Below are positions 46,150 to 55,349 of a stretch of 64,000 nt of DNA, one piece after another; the first letter of the stretch is position 1, and every line of letters starts with the position of its first letter. The stretch is taken from contig NZ_PNMA01000009.1 of NCBI RefSeq assembly GCF_013823385.1, positions 1 to 64,000 on the forward strand. Direction: 5' to 3'. Made by a program: the position numbers and the translations under genes. The notes beneath the pieces were generated by a model. It made no database searches and was not told the origin of the DNA. It was given only the letters and a program-made list of their open reading frames with translations. This stretch comes from Hyphomonas sp. Its GTDB lineage: Bacteria; Pseudomonadota; Alphaproteobacteria; Caulobacterales; Hyphomonadaceae.

Positions 46150-46792
46150 CGGACATCCCAAGGACAGCGGCCACCGGCGCGGATTGATGCTGGTGCTGTC
46201 GAGCCCGTCGGGGGCGGGCAAGACGACGCTGTCGAAGATGCTGCTGGACGAGTTTCTCGATGTGAAGCTGTCGGTTTCGGCCACCACGCGCCCGCCGCGG
46301 CCGAACGAGGTGGACGGGAAGGACTATTACTTCAAGACGCCTGAAGAGTTTCACAAGATGATCGAGCGGCGCGAGTTTCTCGAATGGGCGCAGGTGTTTG
46401 ACAAGCATTACGGCACGCCGAAGGCCGACACGGTGGCGCGGCTTGAGGCGGGCGAGGACGTGCTGTTCGATGTGGACTGGCAGGGCGCCGACGCGCTGCA
46501 TGACCAGATGCCGAATGATGTGGTGTCGGTATTCATCCTGCCGCCGAGCATCGAGGCGCTGCAGGCGCGGCTGATGGGCCGGGAAGGCTCGACACCGGAA
46601 ATGGTGGCCCGCCGCATGGACGACGCCAAGCGCGAGATCATGCACTGGCGGCGCTATGACTATGTGATCGTCAATGACAAGCTGGAAGTGGCCTATCAGC
46701 GCCTCAAGCGTATTCTGCTGACGGAGCGTCTGAAGCGGCTGCGCCAGCTCGACCTTGAGGATCATGTGCGGGCGCTGCTGGGCGAGGCTTAG
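46139..46792 (+). CDS. gmk: Guanylate kinase
   Basis: 217 residues. P-loop SSPSGAGKTT, GMP-binding SATTRPPRPNEVDGKDYYF, and YGTPKADTV. Phosphorylates GMP to GDP. Complete, last gene of the mltG-yicC-gmk run. A hairpin follows the stop. Confidence 0.97.
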   Translation: MSNSGHPKDSGHRRGLMLVLSSPSGAGKTTLSKMLLDEFLDVKLSVSATTRPPRPNEVDGKDYYFKTPEEFHKMIERREFLEWAQVFDKHYGTPKADTVARLEAGEDVLFDVDWQGADALHDQMPNDVVSVFILPPSIEALQARLMGREGSTPEMVARRMDDAKREIMHWRRYDYVIVNDKLEVAYQRLKRILLTERLKRLRQLDLEDHVRALLGEA

Positions 46793-46800
46793 CGTAGTAG

Positions 46801-46823
46801 CCCCTTCTCCCGAGGGAGAGGGG
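46801..46823. terminator. Hairpin between gmk and rsmA (convergent)
   Basis: CCCCTTCTCCC and GGGAGAGGGG pair with one bulged base. It lies between two converging genes and may end transcription from both sides; no clear T-run. Confidence 0.45.
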
Positions 46824-46832
46824 CTTCAGGGG

Positions 46833-47693
46833 CTAGGCGAGGCTTTCGGCGAGTTTGCGGAATTCGGCCTGGGTGAGCGTTTCGGCGCGGGCGGTGGGGT
46901 TGATGCCGCAGTCTTCCAGCCAGGCTTCAGCCTTCATGCCGCGCTTCTTGGCGAAGGGTTTGAGGGCGGCGCGCAGCATCTTGCGGCGCTGGCCGAAGGC
47001 GGCGCCGGCGATCTGTTCGAGAAGCGCGAGATGTTCGAAGCGTTCGCCGGGCGGCAGCGGCTCGAACTCCACCACGGCGCTGTCCACCTTCGGCGGCGGG
47101 CGGAAGGCGCCCGGCGGCAGGGTGAAGGCGATGCGGGGGCGGGTGACGGCCTGCGAGATGACGGCGAGGCGGCCATAGGCATCGGTATCGGGCCTCGCGC
47201 AGATGCGGTCCGCCACTTCCTTCTGGAACATCAGCGCCATGCGCCCGCGCCAGTCGCCGGCTTTGAGCCAGTCGATCAAAAGGGGCGTGCCGACATTGTA
47301 GGGAAGGTTGGCGATGATCATCACGGGCGTCTTCGCGCCCGCTTCGGTCAGCACCTTTTCCCAGTGAACCTTGCGGGCGTCGCGCGCGATCACCTGCAGC
47401 TTGCCGGATTTCGCTTCGGGCCAGCTGAGCAGCGCTTCGGAAAAGCGCGGATCGGTCTCCACGGCGATCAGCAGGGCGGGTTCCTCGTTCAGGATCGCGC
47501 GGGTGAGGCCGCCGGGGCCGGGGCCGACCTCTATGACGGTTTGCCCCTTGAGGGAGCCGGCGGCATTGGCGGCGCGCTTCAGGATGCTGGGATCAAACAG
47601 GAAGTGCTGGCCGAGCGCCTTGCGCGCCGGGGCGTCAGTGAGGGCGGGCGTTTCCCCGGTGTCCTCATCATAACTGTCGGTGTTGTCGCTCAT
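46833..47693 (-). CDS. rsmA: 16S rRNA (adenine1518/1519-N6)-dimethyltransferase
   Basis: 286 residues. KALGQHFLFDPSIL, SAM-binding VIEVGPGPGGLTRAIL, and catalytic IANLPYNVGTPLL. Dimethylates two adjacent adenines at the 3' end of 16S rRNA (KsgA). An acidic lead of about 22 residues precedes the domain. Its start overlaps the pdxA stop by four bases, in the classical lptD-surA-pdxA-rsmA order. Confidence 0.97.
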   Translation of the reverse strand: MSDNTDSYDEDTGETPALTDAPARKALGQHFLFDPSILKRAANAAGSLKGQTVIEVGPGPGGLTRAILNEEPALLIAVETDPRFSEALLSWPEAKSGKLQVIARDARKVHWEKVLTEAGAKTPVMIIANLPYNVGTPLLIDWLKAGDWRGRMALMFQKEVADRICARPDTDAYGRLAVISQAVTRPRIAFTLPPGAFRPPPKVDSAVVEFEPLPPGERFEHLALLEQIAGAAFGQRRKMLRAALKPFAKKRGMKAEAWLEDCGINPTARAETLTQAEFRKLAESLA

Positions 47694-48733
47694 GCGGCGT
47701 TCCTTGCGCGGTGGGCGGCCTGTTCGCGGGCGGCGTGGAGGGCCGCGATCAGGCTGTCAGGTTTGGCAGTGCCGGCGGCGGCCGCGTCATAGGCGGTGCC
47801 ATGGTCCGGGCTGGTGCGGATGAGGGGCAGGCCGAGCGTGGTGTTGACGCCGCCCCACATGTCCAGCGTCTTGACCGGGATCAGGCCCTGATCATGGGTC
47901 ATGGCGATGACCGCATCAAACCGCCCGGAGAGGGCTTCGGCAAACACCGTGTCGCCGGGGCGGGCATCGGAGATGTCGATGCCTTCGGCGCGCAGCCGGG
48001 CGGCGGCGGGATTGATGATCTCGATTTCCTCGCGGCCGATCGTGCCATCCTCGCCCGCATGAGGGTTGAGGCCGGTGAAGGCGAGGCGGGGGGCGGGCAG
48101 GCCGAAATTCTGTTTCAGGGCGGCGTGCGTGATGCGGGCGATGCGCGGCAGGCGGCCATCGGCCAGCGCGGCGGGCACGGCAGTGTAGGGCATATGGATG
48201 GTGGCGAGCGCCACGCGCAGGCCGCCGCCGGTGAGCATCATCACAGGCTCGGGCGCGGCCCGGCCTTCCGGCGCGCAGAGGTCTGCAATGAATTCGGTAT
48301 GGCCGGGAAAGCGGAAGCCCTGGCCATAGAGCAGCGCCTTGTTGATCGGGTTGGTGACCACCGCGCCGGCAAGGCCGCGCAGGGCGTGACCGGTGGCCAG
48401 CGTGATGGCGGCGATGATGCCGGCGGCGGTTTCCGGATCCGGCGTGCCGGGAGTGACGGGGCGGGCGTTTTCCAGCGCCAGAACCGGCAGGGCGCGCGGG
48501 AAGACGGCGGCCGCCTCTGCGGGCGCGGCGATGATTTCCACAGGCACGCCGGGGTAAAGCCCCGGCCAGCCGATGACATAAAAGGTGTTGGCGGGGTCAG
48601 CGTGCAGCGCCTTCCAGGCAGCCATGGTGATCTGCGGCCCGCAACCGGCCGGGTCGCCCATCGACAGGGCAAGGGGAAGTGCAGAGGGCGTGGTCACGCG
48701 CCGGGGTGTCGCGCCAATTGCGCGGCGGATCAA
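47690..48733 (-). CDS. pdxA: 4-hydroxythreonine-4-phosphate dehydrogenase
   Basis: 347 residues as read from TTG 48733; GTG 48697 (VTTPSALPLALSMGDPAG) fits the usual family start better and is a real alternative. Motifs GDPAGCGPQI, NPINKALL, FPGHTEFIADLC and the metal/substrate region VIAMTHDQGLIPVKTLD with TSPDHGTAYDAA. Step in the DXP-dependent PLP pathway. Confidence 0.95.
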   Translation of the reverse strand: MIRRAIGATPRRVTTPSALPLALSMGDPAGCGPQITMAAWKALHADPANTFYVIGWPGLYPGVPVEIIAAPAEAAAVFPRALPVLALENARPVTPGTPDPETAAGIIAAITLATGHALRGLAGAVVTNPINKALLYGQGFRFPGHTEFIADLCAPEGRAAPEPVMMLTGGGLRVALATIHMPYTAVPAALADGRLPRIARITHAALKQNFGLPAPRLAFTGLNPHAGEDGTIGREEIEIINPAAARLRAEGIDISDARPGDTVFAEALSGRFDAVIAMTHDQGLIPVKTLDMWGGVNTTLGLPLIRTSPDHGTAYDAAAAGTAKPDSLIAALHAAREQAAHRARNAA

Positions 48734-48748
48734 GCGGTTTCGCCTGTC

Positions 48749-49996
48749 CTAGCGGTAGATGATGGTGGCGAGGCGGCGCGCGTTGCGCAGTTCGCGCTCG
48801 GAAATCATGTTGAGTTCGCGCGATTTCAGCGAGCCTTTGAGATCTTCGCGGGAGGGCAGCGCCTCGGCGCCATCTTCGCGGCGGCAGACATACATCACGG
48901 CGAGGCCGGAGCTGACCGCGAAAATCTCGGTCGGGCTGCCAACGTCTGCGGCCAGAACCAGGCTGCGGCCTTCGGGGCCAAGTTCCTCGACATTGATGTC
49001 GGTGATGTCCTGAGCGCGGAGGGTGGAGCGGGAGTTGGCGACGGACTGGACCTCATCGCAGCTTTTGATGCGGCTGATGGCTTCGGTGAGGGTGGCTTCG
49101 GCCCCGTCGGTGGCGACAAGGCGTTTGAGGTCCACGCGGGTGACCGGCTCGGCCGGTTCACGCTTGCCGCCGACCAGGATGATGTAGATGCCGTTGTCAG
49201 TCTGGACCGGCTCGAGAAGGCCGTTTCCGGAAGACGCGCGCACGGCGGCCGCAATGGCCGGATCAAGGTCGTCGGTGGTGACCCAGCCCATGTCGCCGCC
49301 AGCAGCCGAGGTGGGGGCGGAGGAAATACGCTGGGCGGCGACGCGGAAGTCGGCGCCCTGATTGAGCTGGGCGATGATGGATTGCGCTGCCGGCAGGGCC
49401 TCGGCCTTGGTGGCCTCATCGGGCGCATAGAGGAAGATTTCGCCGAGCCGGTACTGGGTCTTCCTGGAAGCGGCGCGCAGGCGGGAGAGCTGGTCGTCGA
49501 CCTGATTCTCGGAGATGCGGATACGGTTGCCATAGAGGCCGCTCATCAGGCGGTTCCAGGCGATTTCGGCGCGCATCTGCTCTTCCAGGCTGACCGGGTT
49601 GACGCCCGAGGCCGTCAGCTGCTGGCGCAGAACTTCGCCGGAAAGGCCCGCATCGGCGGCCATATCACGCACTGCGGCGTCGATTTCGCGGGGATCCACC
49701 TCGACCTTGTATTCCGCCACGCGATCAAGCTGGAGCTTTTCGTCGACCAGCTGTTCCAGCGCCTGGCTGGTGATCTGCTGCACCTGTTCCTGGGTGGGGT
49801 TGGCCGCGCCGATCGTCAGCAGCAGCAGACGGGCGCGCTGGCGCACATCGGAATAGGAGATGGGCTTGTCATTCACGATGGCGGCAATGCCTTCGAGGGT
49901 CTGCCGGTCTGATTCCTGCGCGCTGGCGGGCGACACCGGGGCGCTGAGCGCGCTGATCGCCGCAAAAGCTGCTGCCAAGAACACAACACGTACCAT
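48749..49996 (-). CDS. surA: SurA-type periplasmic chaperone/peptidyl-prolyl isomerase
   Basis: 415 residues with a signal peptide (VFLAAAFAAISALSAPVSPA). SurA N-domain (GIAAIVNDKPISYSDVRQRA, LEQLVDEKLQLDRV) and one clear parvulin domain (about 170-270: YRLGEIFLYAPDEATKAEA, ISSAPTSAAGGDMGWVTTDD). A second parvulin-like segment near the C-terminus is weak. Escorts outer-membrane proteins. It lies between lptD and pdxA, as in many proteobacteria. Confidence 0.93.
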   Translation of the reverse strand: MVRVVFLAAAFAAISALSAPVSPASAQESDRQTLEGIAAIVNDKPISYSDVRQRARLLLLTIGAANPTQEQVQQITSQALEQLVDEKLQLDRVAEYKVEVDPREIDAAVRDMAADAGLSGEVLRQQLTASGVNPVSLEEQMRAEIAWNRLMSGLYGNRIRISENQVDDQLSRLRAASRKTQYRLGEIFLYAPDEATKAEALPAAQSIIAQLNQGADFRVAAQRISSAPTSAAGGDMGWVTTDDLDPAIAAAVRASSGNGLLEPVQTDNGIYIILVGGKREPAEPVTRVDLKRLVATDGAEATLTEAISRIKSCDEVQSVANSRSTLRAQDITDINVEELGPEGRSLVLAADVGSPTEIFAVSSGLAVMYVCRREDGAEALPSREDLKGSLKSRELNMISERELRNARRLATIIYR

Positions 49997-50138
49997 ACGA
50001 CGTCTCCATGGCCCCCAGAACCGGGAAATTAAGCCTGTTTTTCGCTTGCCGACCTTACAAGTCTCGTCTCATCGCGCAACGCGCCGCTACAGTCATCAGC
50101 GAAGTTTGCTGCAGTTCGTTTTTTGTGTGGGAACCGGT

Positions 50139-52331
50139 TCAGAAGCCGTTGGAGCCGAAATTGCCGAGCGACAGCAGCGAGAAACGGATCTGGAAGCTCT
50201 CCTGCGGCCCGAGCGTCCGGTCGCGCACCTCTGAGCGGTCATAGATGATCTCGAAACGGGCGCAGTCGTCGGTATAGGCCAGGCCGATTTCCTGACGTGT
50301 ATCGACATTGCGGCTGATGTCGCGCAGCTGGCCGAAAATGATCGAATAGCGGCTGGTTATGTCGATTTCGCCGCGCAGGTAGATGCCTTCATCGGAGGTT
50401 CCGGCCGGGCTGATGCGTTCGTCGATCTTGTAATACTGGCCGACCCCGCGGAAGCGGTTGAAGGAGGTGGAGGCGCGCATATCGAGCCGGCTGAGCGACA
50501 GGTCGTCCTCGTTCAGGCGCACGCGCGAGTTGAGCTGCAGCGCCTGTCCCATCTTCAGGCTGGCGGAGGCAAGCCAGTCTGAGGAGGTGCCATTGAGGTT
50601 GCTGGCGACATCAAAGTTCGGATCGACGCGGGAGCGCCAGCGGCGCCCGACCGTGGTGGAGATTTCCGTGCCGTTCTTCCAGATCGCGCGCGCGGTGATG
50701 CCGGCGCTCAGCTTTCCGTCGCCTTCGTAAAGGTCGTAATTTCCAACGCCATTGGGTTCAAACAGGCTGGATTCGTCGAATTCGTAGAGCAGGCTGTCTT
50801 CCACCGGGATGGCGGGGTCGTTCACATTCGAGAAGCCCCAGGCCGCCATCACGGCCGGTTCAAGCATCAGATCCACGCTCTTGCCCCGGCGGATCAGCGG
50901 ATAGGCGAGCGTGGCGCCCGTATTGCCCACGGCGCGGGCCACCGAATCCTTGCCGCTGACGGCTTCGTCCAGCAGGTAATAGTCGCCGCGCAGCTCTGCG
51001 AAGGGCTTGAAGGTGAAGCCGCCGGGCAGGATTTTCATCGTGCTCCAGTCCCCGCCGAGGCTGACGCGGTGGCTGTCGGCGCCGACTTCCCGGGTGAGGA
51101 TGGCCGAAGAGGCGTTGACGGAGGCAAAGCCCAGATCGCCCATATCCCAGTATTTCTCGGCATAGGCGAGGGGCGCGACATTGGGCAGGCGGGCGGCATC
51201 ATCCTCGCCGCGCAGGCCCTGGAAGTTCAGGACAGCCGCGTCTGTGTAATAGCTGTCGCCCTGGCCGGTGACGAACACCTGGGAGAGCAGGCGGCGCGGC
51301 TGGTTTGAATAGAGGCCCCGCTTGGCGTTCTGATTGCTGATCCGGTAGCGCAGGTCGTAGAGGTCGTCCGTCTGGGTTTCCAGGCCGAAGCCCCACTGCC
51401 AGCCCGGCGTGATCGTGAACAGGCCATTGCCATAGAGGTGGCCGCGGAAGGACTCTTCGCCGAAGGTCTGCCCGTTGCTGTCAAAATCCGCTTCGTGGGT
51501 GAAGCTGCCCTCCAGACTGACGGCGCCGGAATAGAACCGTTTGCGCGCTTCCACCCCGATCAGCGGGTTCACCTTCTGGTAAACGGTGGGCGAAATCGTG
51601 ATGTCGGAATAGTCTGAAACGGCCCAGTAATAGGGCTGTTTGTAGAAGCCGCCCACCATCGTGGAGAGGCCGGCATTGGGCATCAGGAATCCTGAGCGGC
51701 GCTCGGAATTGGGATCGGGGTGAGACAGATAGGGCAGGTAGAATACCGGGACGCCGGCCACTTCGAGCACCGCGTCACGGTAGGAGATCATCTGCGTTTC
51801 TTCGTCCAGCACCGCGCGGCGCGCCCGGATCTGCCAGGTAGGCTTCTTGTCTTCGCAGACAGGGCAGGCGGTATAGACGATATGCTCCATGGCATTGATG
51901 CCATCGGAGCGGCGGATGGCGGATTTGGCGGCGACGGAGGCATTGCCTTCCAGCCGGGCCGAATAGCCGATGGCATAGCCATCGGAGAGGTTGGGGCCGA
52001 CATCGACCTCATCGGCGAATTGCTGGCTGCCATCGGCCTCGATGATGATGACATTCCCCGAAGCGCGGGCGCGCTCGGTGGTGCGGTCATAGATCAGCCG
52101 GTCAGCGCGCAGGATGCGGCCCTGATAGAGGGCTTCGACATTGCCTTCGGCGATGATCGTGTTGTCGGCGGAGTTTTCGTAGACCGTATCGGCCTCCAGA
52201 ACCACGCGTTCGTCCGTGGTGGCTGCAGGCGTGCCGGTTTCAGGGCCACTCTGGGCATGGGCCGCGACGGGCAGGACCGCCGAAAATCCGGCGAGCAGCG
52301 CATAGTGAGACCATTTCACCACAGATGGCAT
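50139..52331 (-). CDS. lptD: LPS-assembly protein LptD
   Basis: About 730 residues from ATG 52331; GTG 52349 is an alternative. Signal peptide ALLAGFSAVLPVAAHAQ. OstA/LptA-like N-terminal domain (VVLEADTVYENSADNTIIAE, GNVEALYQGRILRADRLIYD), then the LptD barrel with PVFYLPYLSHPDPNSERRSG and a barrel ending LLSLGNFGSNGF. Inserts LPS in the outer membrane with LptE. Length is normal for alphaproteobacteria. surA follows after 142 bases. Confidence 0.95.
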   Translation of the reverse strand: MPSVVKWSHYALLAGFSAVLPVAAHAQSGPETGTPAATTDERVVLEADTVYENSADNTIIAEGNVEALYQGRILRADRLIYDRTTERARASGNVIIIEADGSQQFADEVDVGPNLSDGYAIGYSARLEGNASVAAKSAIRRSDGINAMEHIVYTACPVCEDKKPTWQIRARRAVLDEETQMISYRDAVLEVAGVPVFYLPYLSHPDPNSERRSGFLMPNAGLSTMVGGFYKQPYYWAVSDYSDITISPTVYQKVNPLIGVEARKRFYSGAVSLEGSFTHEADFDSNGQTFGEESFRGHLYGNGLFTITPGWQWGFGLETQTDDLYDLRYRISNQNAKRGLYSNQPRRLLSQVFVTGQGDSYYTDAAVLNFQGLRGEDDAARLPNVAPLAYAEKYWDMGDLGFASVNASSAILTREVGADSHRVSLGGDWSTMKILPGGFTFKPFAELRGDYYLLDEAVSGKDSVARAVGNTGATLAYPLIRRGKSVDLMLEPAVMAAWGFSNVNDPAIPVEDSLLYEFDESSLFEPNGVGNYDLYEGDGKLSAGITARAIWKNGTEISTTVGRRWRSRVDPNFDVASNLNGTSSDWLASASLKMGQALQLNSRVRLNEDDLSLSRLDMRASTSFNRFRGVGQYYKIDERISPAGTSDEGIYLRGEIDITSRYSIIFGQLRDISRNVDTRQEIGLAYTDDCARFEIIYDRSEVRDRTLGPQESFQIRFSLLSLGNFGSNGF

Positions 52332-52540
52332 CCTGAACAACCCGTACACAACGCCCCACCCGGCATCCGGCGCCGCGTTTTTCCCGAAAGGTGAGGCTTA
52401 GAGAGGAACCGCCGGGGCGTCCAGCCATCCAATTGCCGGTATATGCTTTCGGGCCATTACAGTGCTGTCAGGCCACAGCCGAACCTTACCATTCCCTGAC
52501 AATTCAAGGCGCGAGCAGGCACAGACAAGGACAGGGCGCG

Positions 52541-52576
52541 GACATTTGCGGACAAATCCGGACATTTCCGGACAGG
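52541..52576. repeat. Four helically phased 10-bp repeats (CGGACA/TGTCCG)
   Basis: GACATTTGCG, GACAAATCCG, GACATTTCCG and GACAGG start at 52541, 52551, 52561 and 52571. On the minus strand this reads as TGTCCGGAAA-type units. It lies between the dprA stop and lptD, about 210 bases upstream of the lptD start; two further GACA motifs lie at 52523 and 52529. Confidence 0.65.
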
Positions 52577-52578
52577 TT

Positions 52579-53694
52579 TCAGACAGCCCGCGCCGCCAGG
52601 CCGCCGGGGAAGGTGATCGCCTCGCCGGCAAGTTCCAGCTCCATCAGGATGGCCCCGACACGGGCGGCGTGGATGCCCGTGGCGCGGGCGATCTCGTCCA
52701 GCGGCATGGCATGGGGGCTGAGCGCTTCGCGGACGCGGGCGGTTTCAGACGGCGGGATGGGATCGCCGCCGCCATGGACCGGATCATACATTTCCGCCGG
52801 GGGCGCGGAGACCTGCAGCAGGGGCAGGCTGCTCAGCACTTCCAGCACATCGCCGGCATGGCGGACCAGGGCCGCGCCGTTGCGGATGAGGTTGTTGGTG
52901 CCTGCCGCGCGCGGATCGAGCGGGGAGCCGGGGACGGCCATCACCTCGCGGCCCTGTTCATTCGCGACACGGGCAGAGATCAGCGAGCCGGAGCGCTCGG
53001 CCGCTTCTACCACCACGGTGCCGCGGGCAAGGCCGGTGATGATGCGGTTGCGGCGGGGGAAGTCCTGCGCCTTGGCGCGGTGGCCGAAGGGCATTTCGGA
53101 GAGGATGAGGCCCTGCTGGGCGATTTCGGCATAGAGCCGGTCATGCTGGGGCGGGTAGACGTGATCGATGCCGCCGCCGAGCACGGCGATGGTGCCGGTG
53201 GAGAGGCTGGCGGCGTGGGCCTCCCCGTCAATGCCGAGGGCGAGGCCGGAGACGATGGTGTAGCCGGCCTTCCCAAGGCCAGCGGCCATATCCCGCGCGA
53301 TCTTGCGGCCGGCGGCAGACGCATTGCGCGCGCCGACGATGGCGCAGCTGGGCTGGGCAGCGAGGGCGGCATTGCCCAGCAGGGTGAGCGCCGGGGGCGG
53401 GGGATCAAGCGCGCGCAGGAGGGCGGGGAAGTCCGGCTCGCAGCTCGCCACGATGCGGGCGCCATATCGGGTGGCCGCGTCGATCTCGCGGGCGATACTG
53501 TCCGCAGACGGAATGGCGACGGATTTGCCGCGCAGGGCGCGGCTGGCGATTTCCGGCAGGGCGGTGAGCGCGCGCCCGGCATCGCCATAGCGGCCGATCA
53601 GCTGGGCGAAGGTGACCGGGCCGACGTTTTGTGTGCGCGCCAGGCGCAGCCAGTCAAGGCGTTCCCCATCGGTGAGGGGACGCGCCAGCGTCAT
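52579..53694 (-). CDS. dprA: DNA-processing protein DprA
   Basis: 371 residues. N-terminal helical part (DWLRLARTQNVGPVTFAQLI), Rossmann core with CAIVGARNASAAGRK, SGLALGIDGEAH, and AVLGGGIDHVYPPQHDRLYA. A C-terminal winged-helix DML1-like domain (REALSPHAMPLDEIARATG). Loads RecA on incoming single-stranded DNA. Its start overlaps the plsY stop by four bases. Confidence 0.95.
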   Translation of the reverse strand: MTLARPLTDGERLDWLRLARTQNVGPVTFAQLIGRYGDAGRALTALPEIASRALRGKSVAIPSADSIAREIDAATRYGARIVASCEPDFPALLRALDPPPPALTLLGNAALAAQPSCAIVGARNASAAGRKIARDMAAGLGKAGYTIVSGLALGIDGEAHAASLSTGTIAVLGGGIDHVYPPQHDRLYAEIAQQGLILSEMPFGHRAKAQDFPRRNRIITGLARGTVVVEAAERSGSLISARVANEQGREVMAVPGSPLDPRAAGTNNLIRNGAALVRHAGDVLEVLSSLPLLQVSAPPAEMYDPVHGGGDPIPPSETARVREALSPHAMPLDEIARATGIHAARVGAILMELELAGEAITFPGGLAARAV

Positions 53695-54314
53695 TCTCCG
53701 GCGGCGTCTTTCTTCTTGGCGCCGAAGCGGGGCTCAGTGCCTGCAAGCAGGCGGCCGATATTGGCCCGGTGCGTCCAGAAGACGAGTACGGAGAGGGCGG
53801 CAAGGCCGCCGAGGATCACCGGGCTGCGCTCTCCCAGAAGATACGCTCCCGGAGGAACGGCGACGGCGGCGGTGAGCGCCGAAAGCGAGGAAATGCGCGT
53901 GAGGGCGAACATGCCGAGCCAGACCGGCGCGCCTACGACGAGGCCGTGCAGCGGCGTGATGAAGAGGAGCAGGCCGGCATAGGTGGCCACGCCCTTGCCG
54001 CCCTTGAACTTTAGCCAGAGGGGATAGCAATGGCCGAGGAAGGCAGCGGCGCCCGCGACCATGCCCGCTTCGCGCCCCGCGATCAGCGTGAAGGCGAGGG
54101 CGACGAGGCCGGCCTTCAGGCTGTCGAGCAGGAGGGTGGCGAGGGCCAGATCCTTGCGGCCTGTGCGCAGGACGTTTGTGGCGCCGATGCTTTTCGAGCC
54201 GATCTCGCGGATGTCTCCGAGGCCGGCGGCCTTGACCAGGACGAGGCCAAACGGGATCGACCCGGCGAGATAGCCCGCCACCGCCGCGACTGCGTAAATT
54301 GCCCATTCCGGCAT
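53691..54314 (-). CDS. plsY: Glycerol-3-phosphate acyltransferase PlsY
   Basis: About 207 residues from ATG 54314, which has GAGGAA nine bases upstream; an in-frame start at 54350 is weaker. Membrane protein with the PlsY motifs GSIPFGLVLVKAAGLGDIRE, GSKSIGATNVLRT, FLGHCYPLWLKFKGGKGVAT. Makes lysophosphatidate from acyl-phosphate. The tail EPRFGAKKKDAAGE is polar. Confidence 0.95.
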   Translation of the reverse strand: MPEWAIYAVAAVAGYLAGSIPFGLVLVKAAGLGDIREIGSKSIGATNVLRTGRKDLALATLLLDSLKAGLVALAFTLIAGREAGMVAGAAAFLGHCYPLWLKFKGGKGVATYAGLLLFITPLHGLVVGAPVWLGMFALTRISSLSALTAAVAVPPGAYLLGERSPVILGGLAALSVLVFWTHRANIGRLLAGTEPRFGAKKKDAAGE

Positions 54315-54402
54315 GTGTGCTGGTTCCTCGCCCGACCCTGTTGAGGGCAAGGTTTAGGGGGGCGGGGGGGAAGGGGCAAGTGGGCAGGCGTTGTGGTCTG
54401 CT

Positions 54403-54543
54403 GAGAGCTGCCCCACCCCAACCCTCCCCACATCCGTGGGGAGGGGGCCTGTTGCTCTGTGGGGATAGGTAAGCTCTCCAACGGCACGACCTTACCCCCT
54501 CCCCATGACTATGGGGAGGGTTGGGGTGGGGGTCGGGGATTGG
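54403..54543. repeat. MITE-like palindromic repeat, copy A, next to vapC
   Basis: Bounded by perfect 20-bp inverted repeats: left arm 54411-54430 (CCCCACCCCAACCCTCCCCA), right arm 54512-54531. Inner stems: CCCTCCCCACATCCGTGGGG and a matching CTCCCCATGACTATGGGGAG. No coding capacity. A related copy in the same orientation lies at 55350-55520, so the two bracket the toxin-antitoxin pair. Confidence 0.75.
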
Positions 54544-54549
54544 GAAAGC

Positions 54550-54948
54550 CTACTTCAACAGCCGCATCCCCGCTTCCTTTGCGGCGTTGCGGTCGAAGGT
54601 GACGGTTTCGCTTGCGCCGGCGAGGCTGGCGGTTTCGGTGATGAGGGCGTCGGCGAAGTCGGCCGAGGAAGACGCCATGTAGACGCCGAGCGCCCGGTAG
54701 GCGGCTTCGGCGTTCTCGACGATGAGTTCAGACGAGCGGAGCAGGCCTTCGAGGACGCGGGCAATGTCTCCGCGCGGGGCCTTGTAGGCACGGGCGAGCA
54801 CCCAGCTGATTTCGGCCAGGACGACGGCGCTGATGAAGCCGGGGCGGTCTTTCGTCAGGCGCGAGATGAAACGTGTGGCGGCGGCAGACTGGGCGGCATC
54901 ATCCTGCACGAGGAAGCGGATGACGATATTGGTGTCGAGGCCGGTCAT
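54550..54948 (-). CDS. vapC: PIN-domain toxin, VapC type
   Basis: 132 residues from ATG 54948. Acidic PIN residues are in place: Asp in GLDTNIVIRFL, Glu in VVLAEISWVL, Asp in SADFADALI, and Asp in VTFDRNAAK. Mg-dependent ribonuclease; VapC toxins cut tRNA or rRNA. It starts seven bases after the vapB stop. The cluster is flanked by repeat copies A and B. Intact and expected to be active. Confidence 0.92.
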   Translation of the reverse strand: MTGLDTNIVIRFLVQDDAAQSAAATRFISRLTKDRPGFISAVVLAEISWVLARAYKAPRGDIARVLEGLLRSSELIVENAEAAYRALGVYMASSSADFADALITETASLAGASETVTFDRNAAKEAGMRLLK

Positions 54949-54955
54949 GGACCGG

Positions 54956-55195
54956 TCATCCGCCTTTGGCGCCGCCCGCGATGGCGGCGTCCATGTCTTC
55001 CAGGGAAACAGGCTTCTTCGGTTTCGGGATGATGCCCTTGAGGCGTTTGACCGGCTGGGTGGCAGGCAGGACGGCGAAATTTCCATCGGCCATGCGCACG
55101 AAATCCACCCGGTCTCCTGGCCCAATGCCAAGGGCCTCGCGCACGGCCTTGGGCACGGTGATCTGGCCTTTGGAGGTGATCGTGGCGGTGGACAT
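54956..55195 (-). CDS. vapB: AbrB/MazE-like antitoxin, VapB type
   Basis: 79 residues. Swapped-hairpin AbrB domain: ATITSKGQITVPKAVREALG and GDRVDFVRMADGNFAVLP. The C-terminal tail (KPVSLEDMDAAIAGGAKGG) would bind and block the toxin. Binds its own promoter as VapBC. Immediately upstream of vapC on the same strand. Confidence 0.9.
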   Translation of the reverse strand: MSTATITSKGQITVPKAVREALGIGPGDRVDFVRMADGNFAVLPATQPVKRLKGIIPKPKKPVSLEDMDAAIAGGAKGG

Positions 55196-55349
55196 GGGCT
55201 TGCCTTAAGTCTGGTAAGGAGAAAAGTAAGGCGTAGGGAAAGCCAAGTCAAGGAAAGCGGCTGTCCAGCTTGCGCCCCTTAGCCTCCCCTCCGCAGCGGG
55301 GGAGGTGGATCGCGCTGCAGGCGCGAGACCGAGGGGGCGATTGATTGTG

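Noticed and set aside
47711-49912. 733-residue plus-strand ORF across pdxA and surA
   Set aside because: Shadow of the conserved minus-strand genes.
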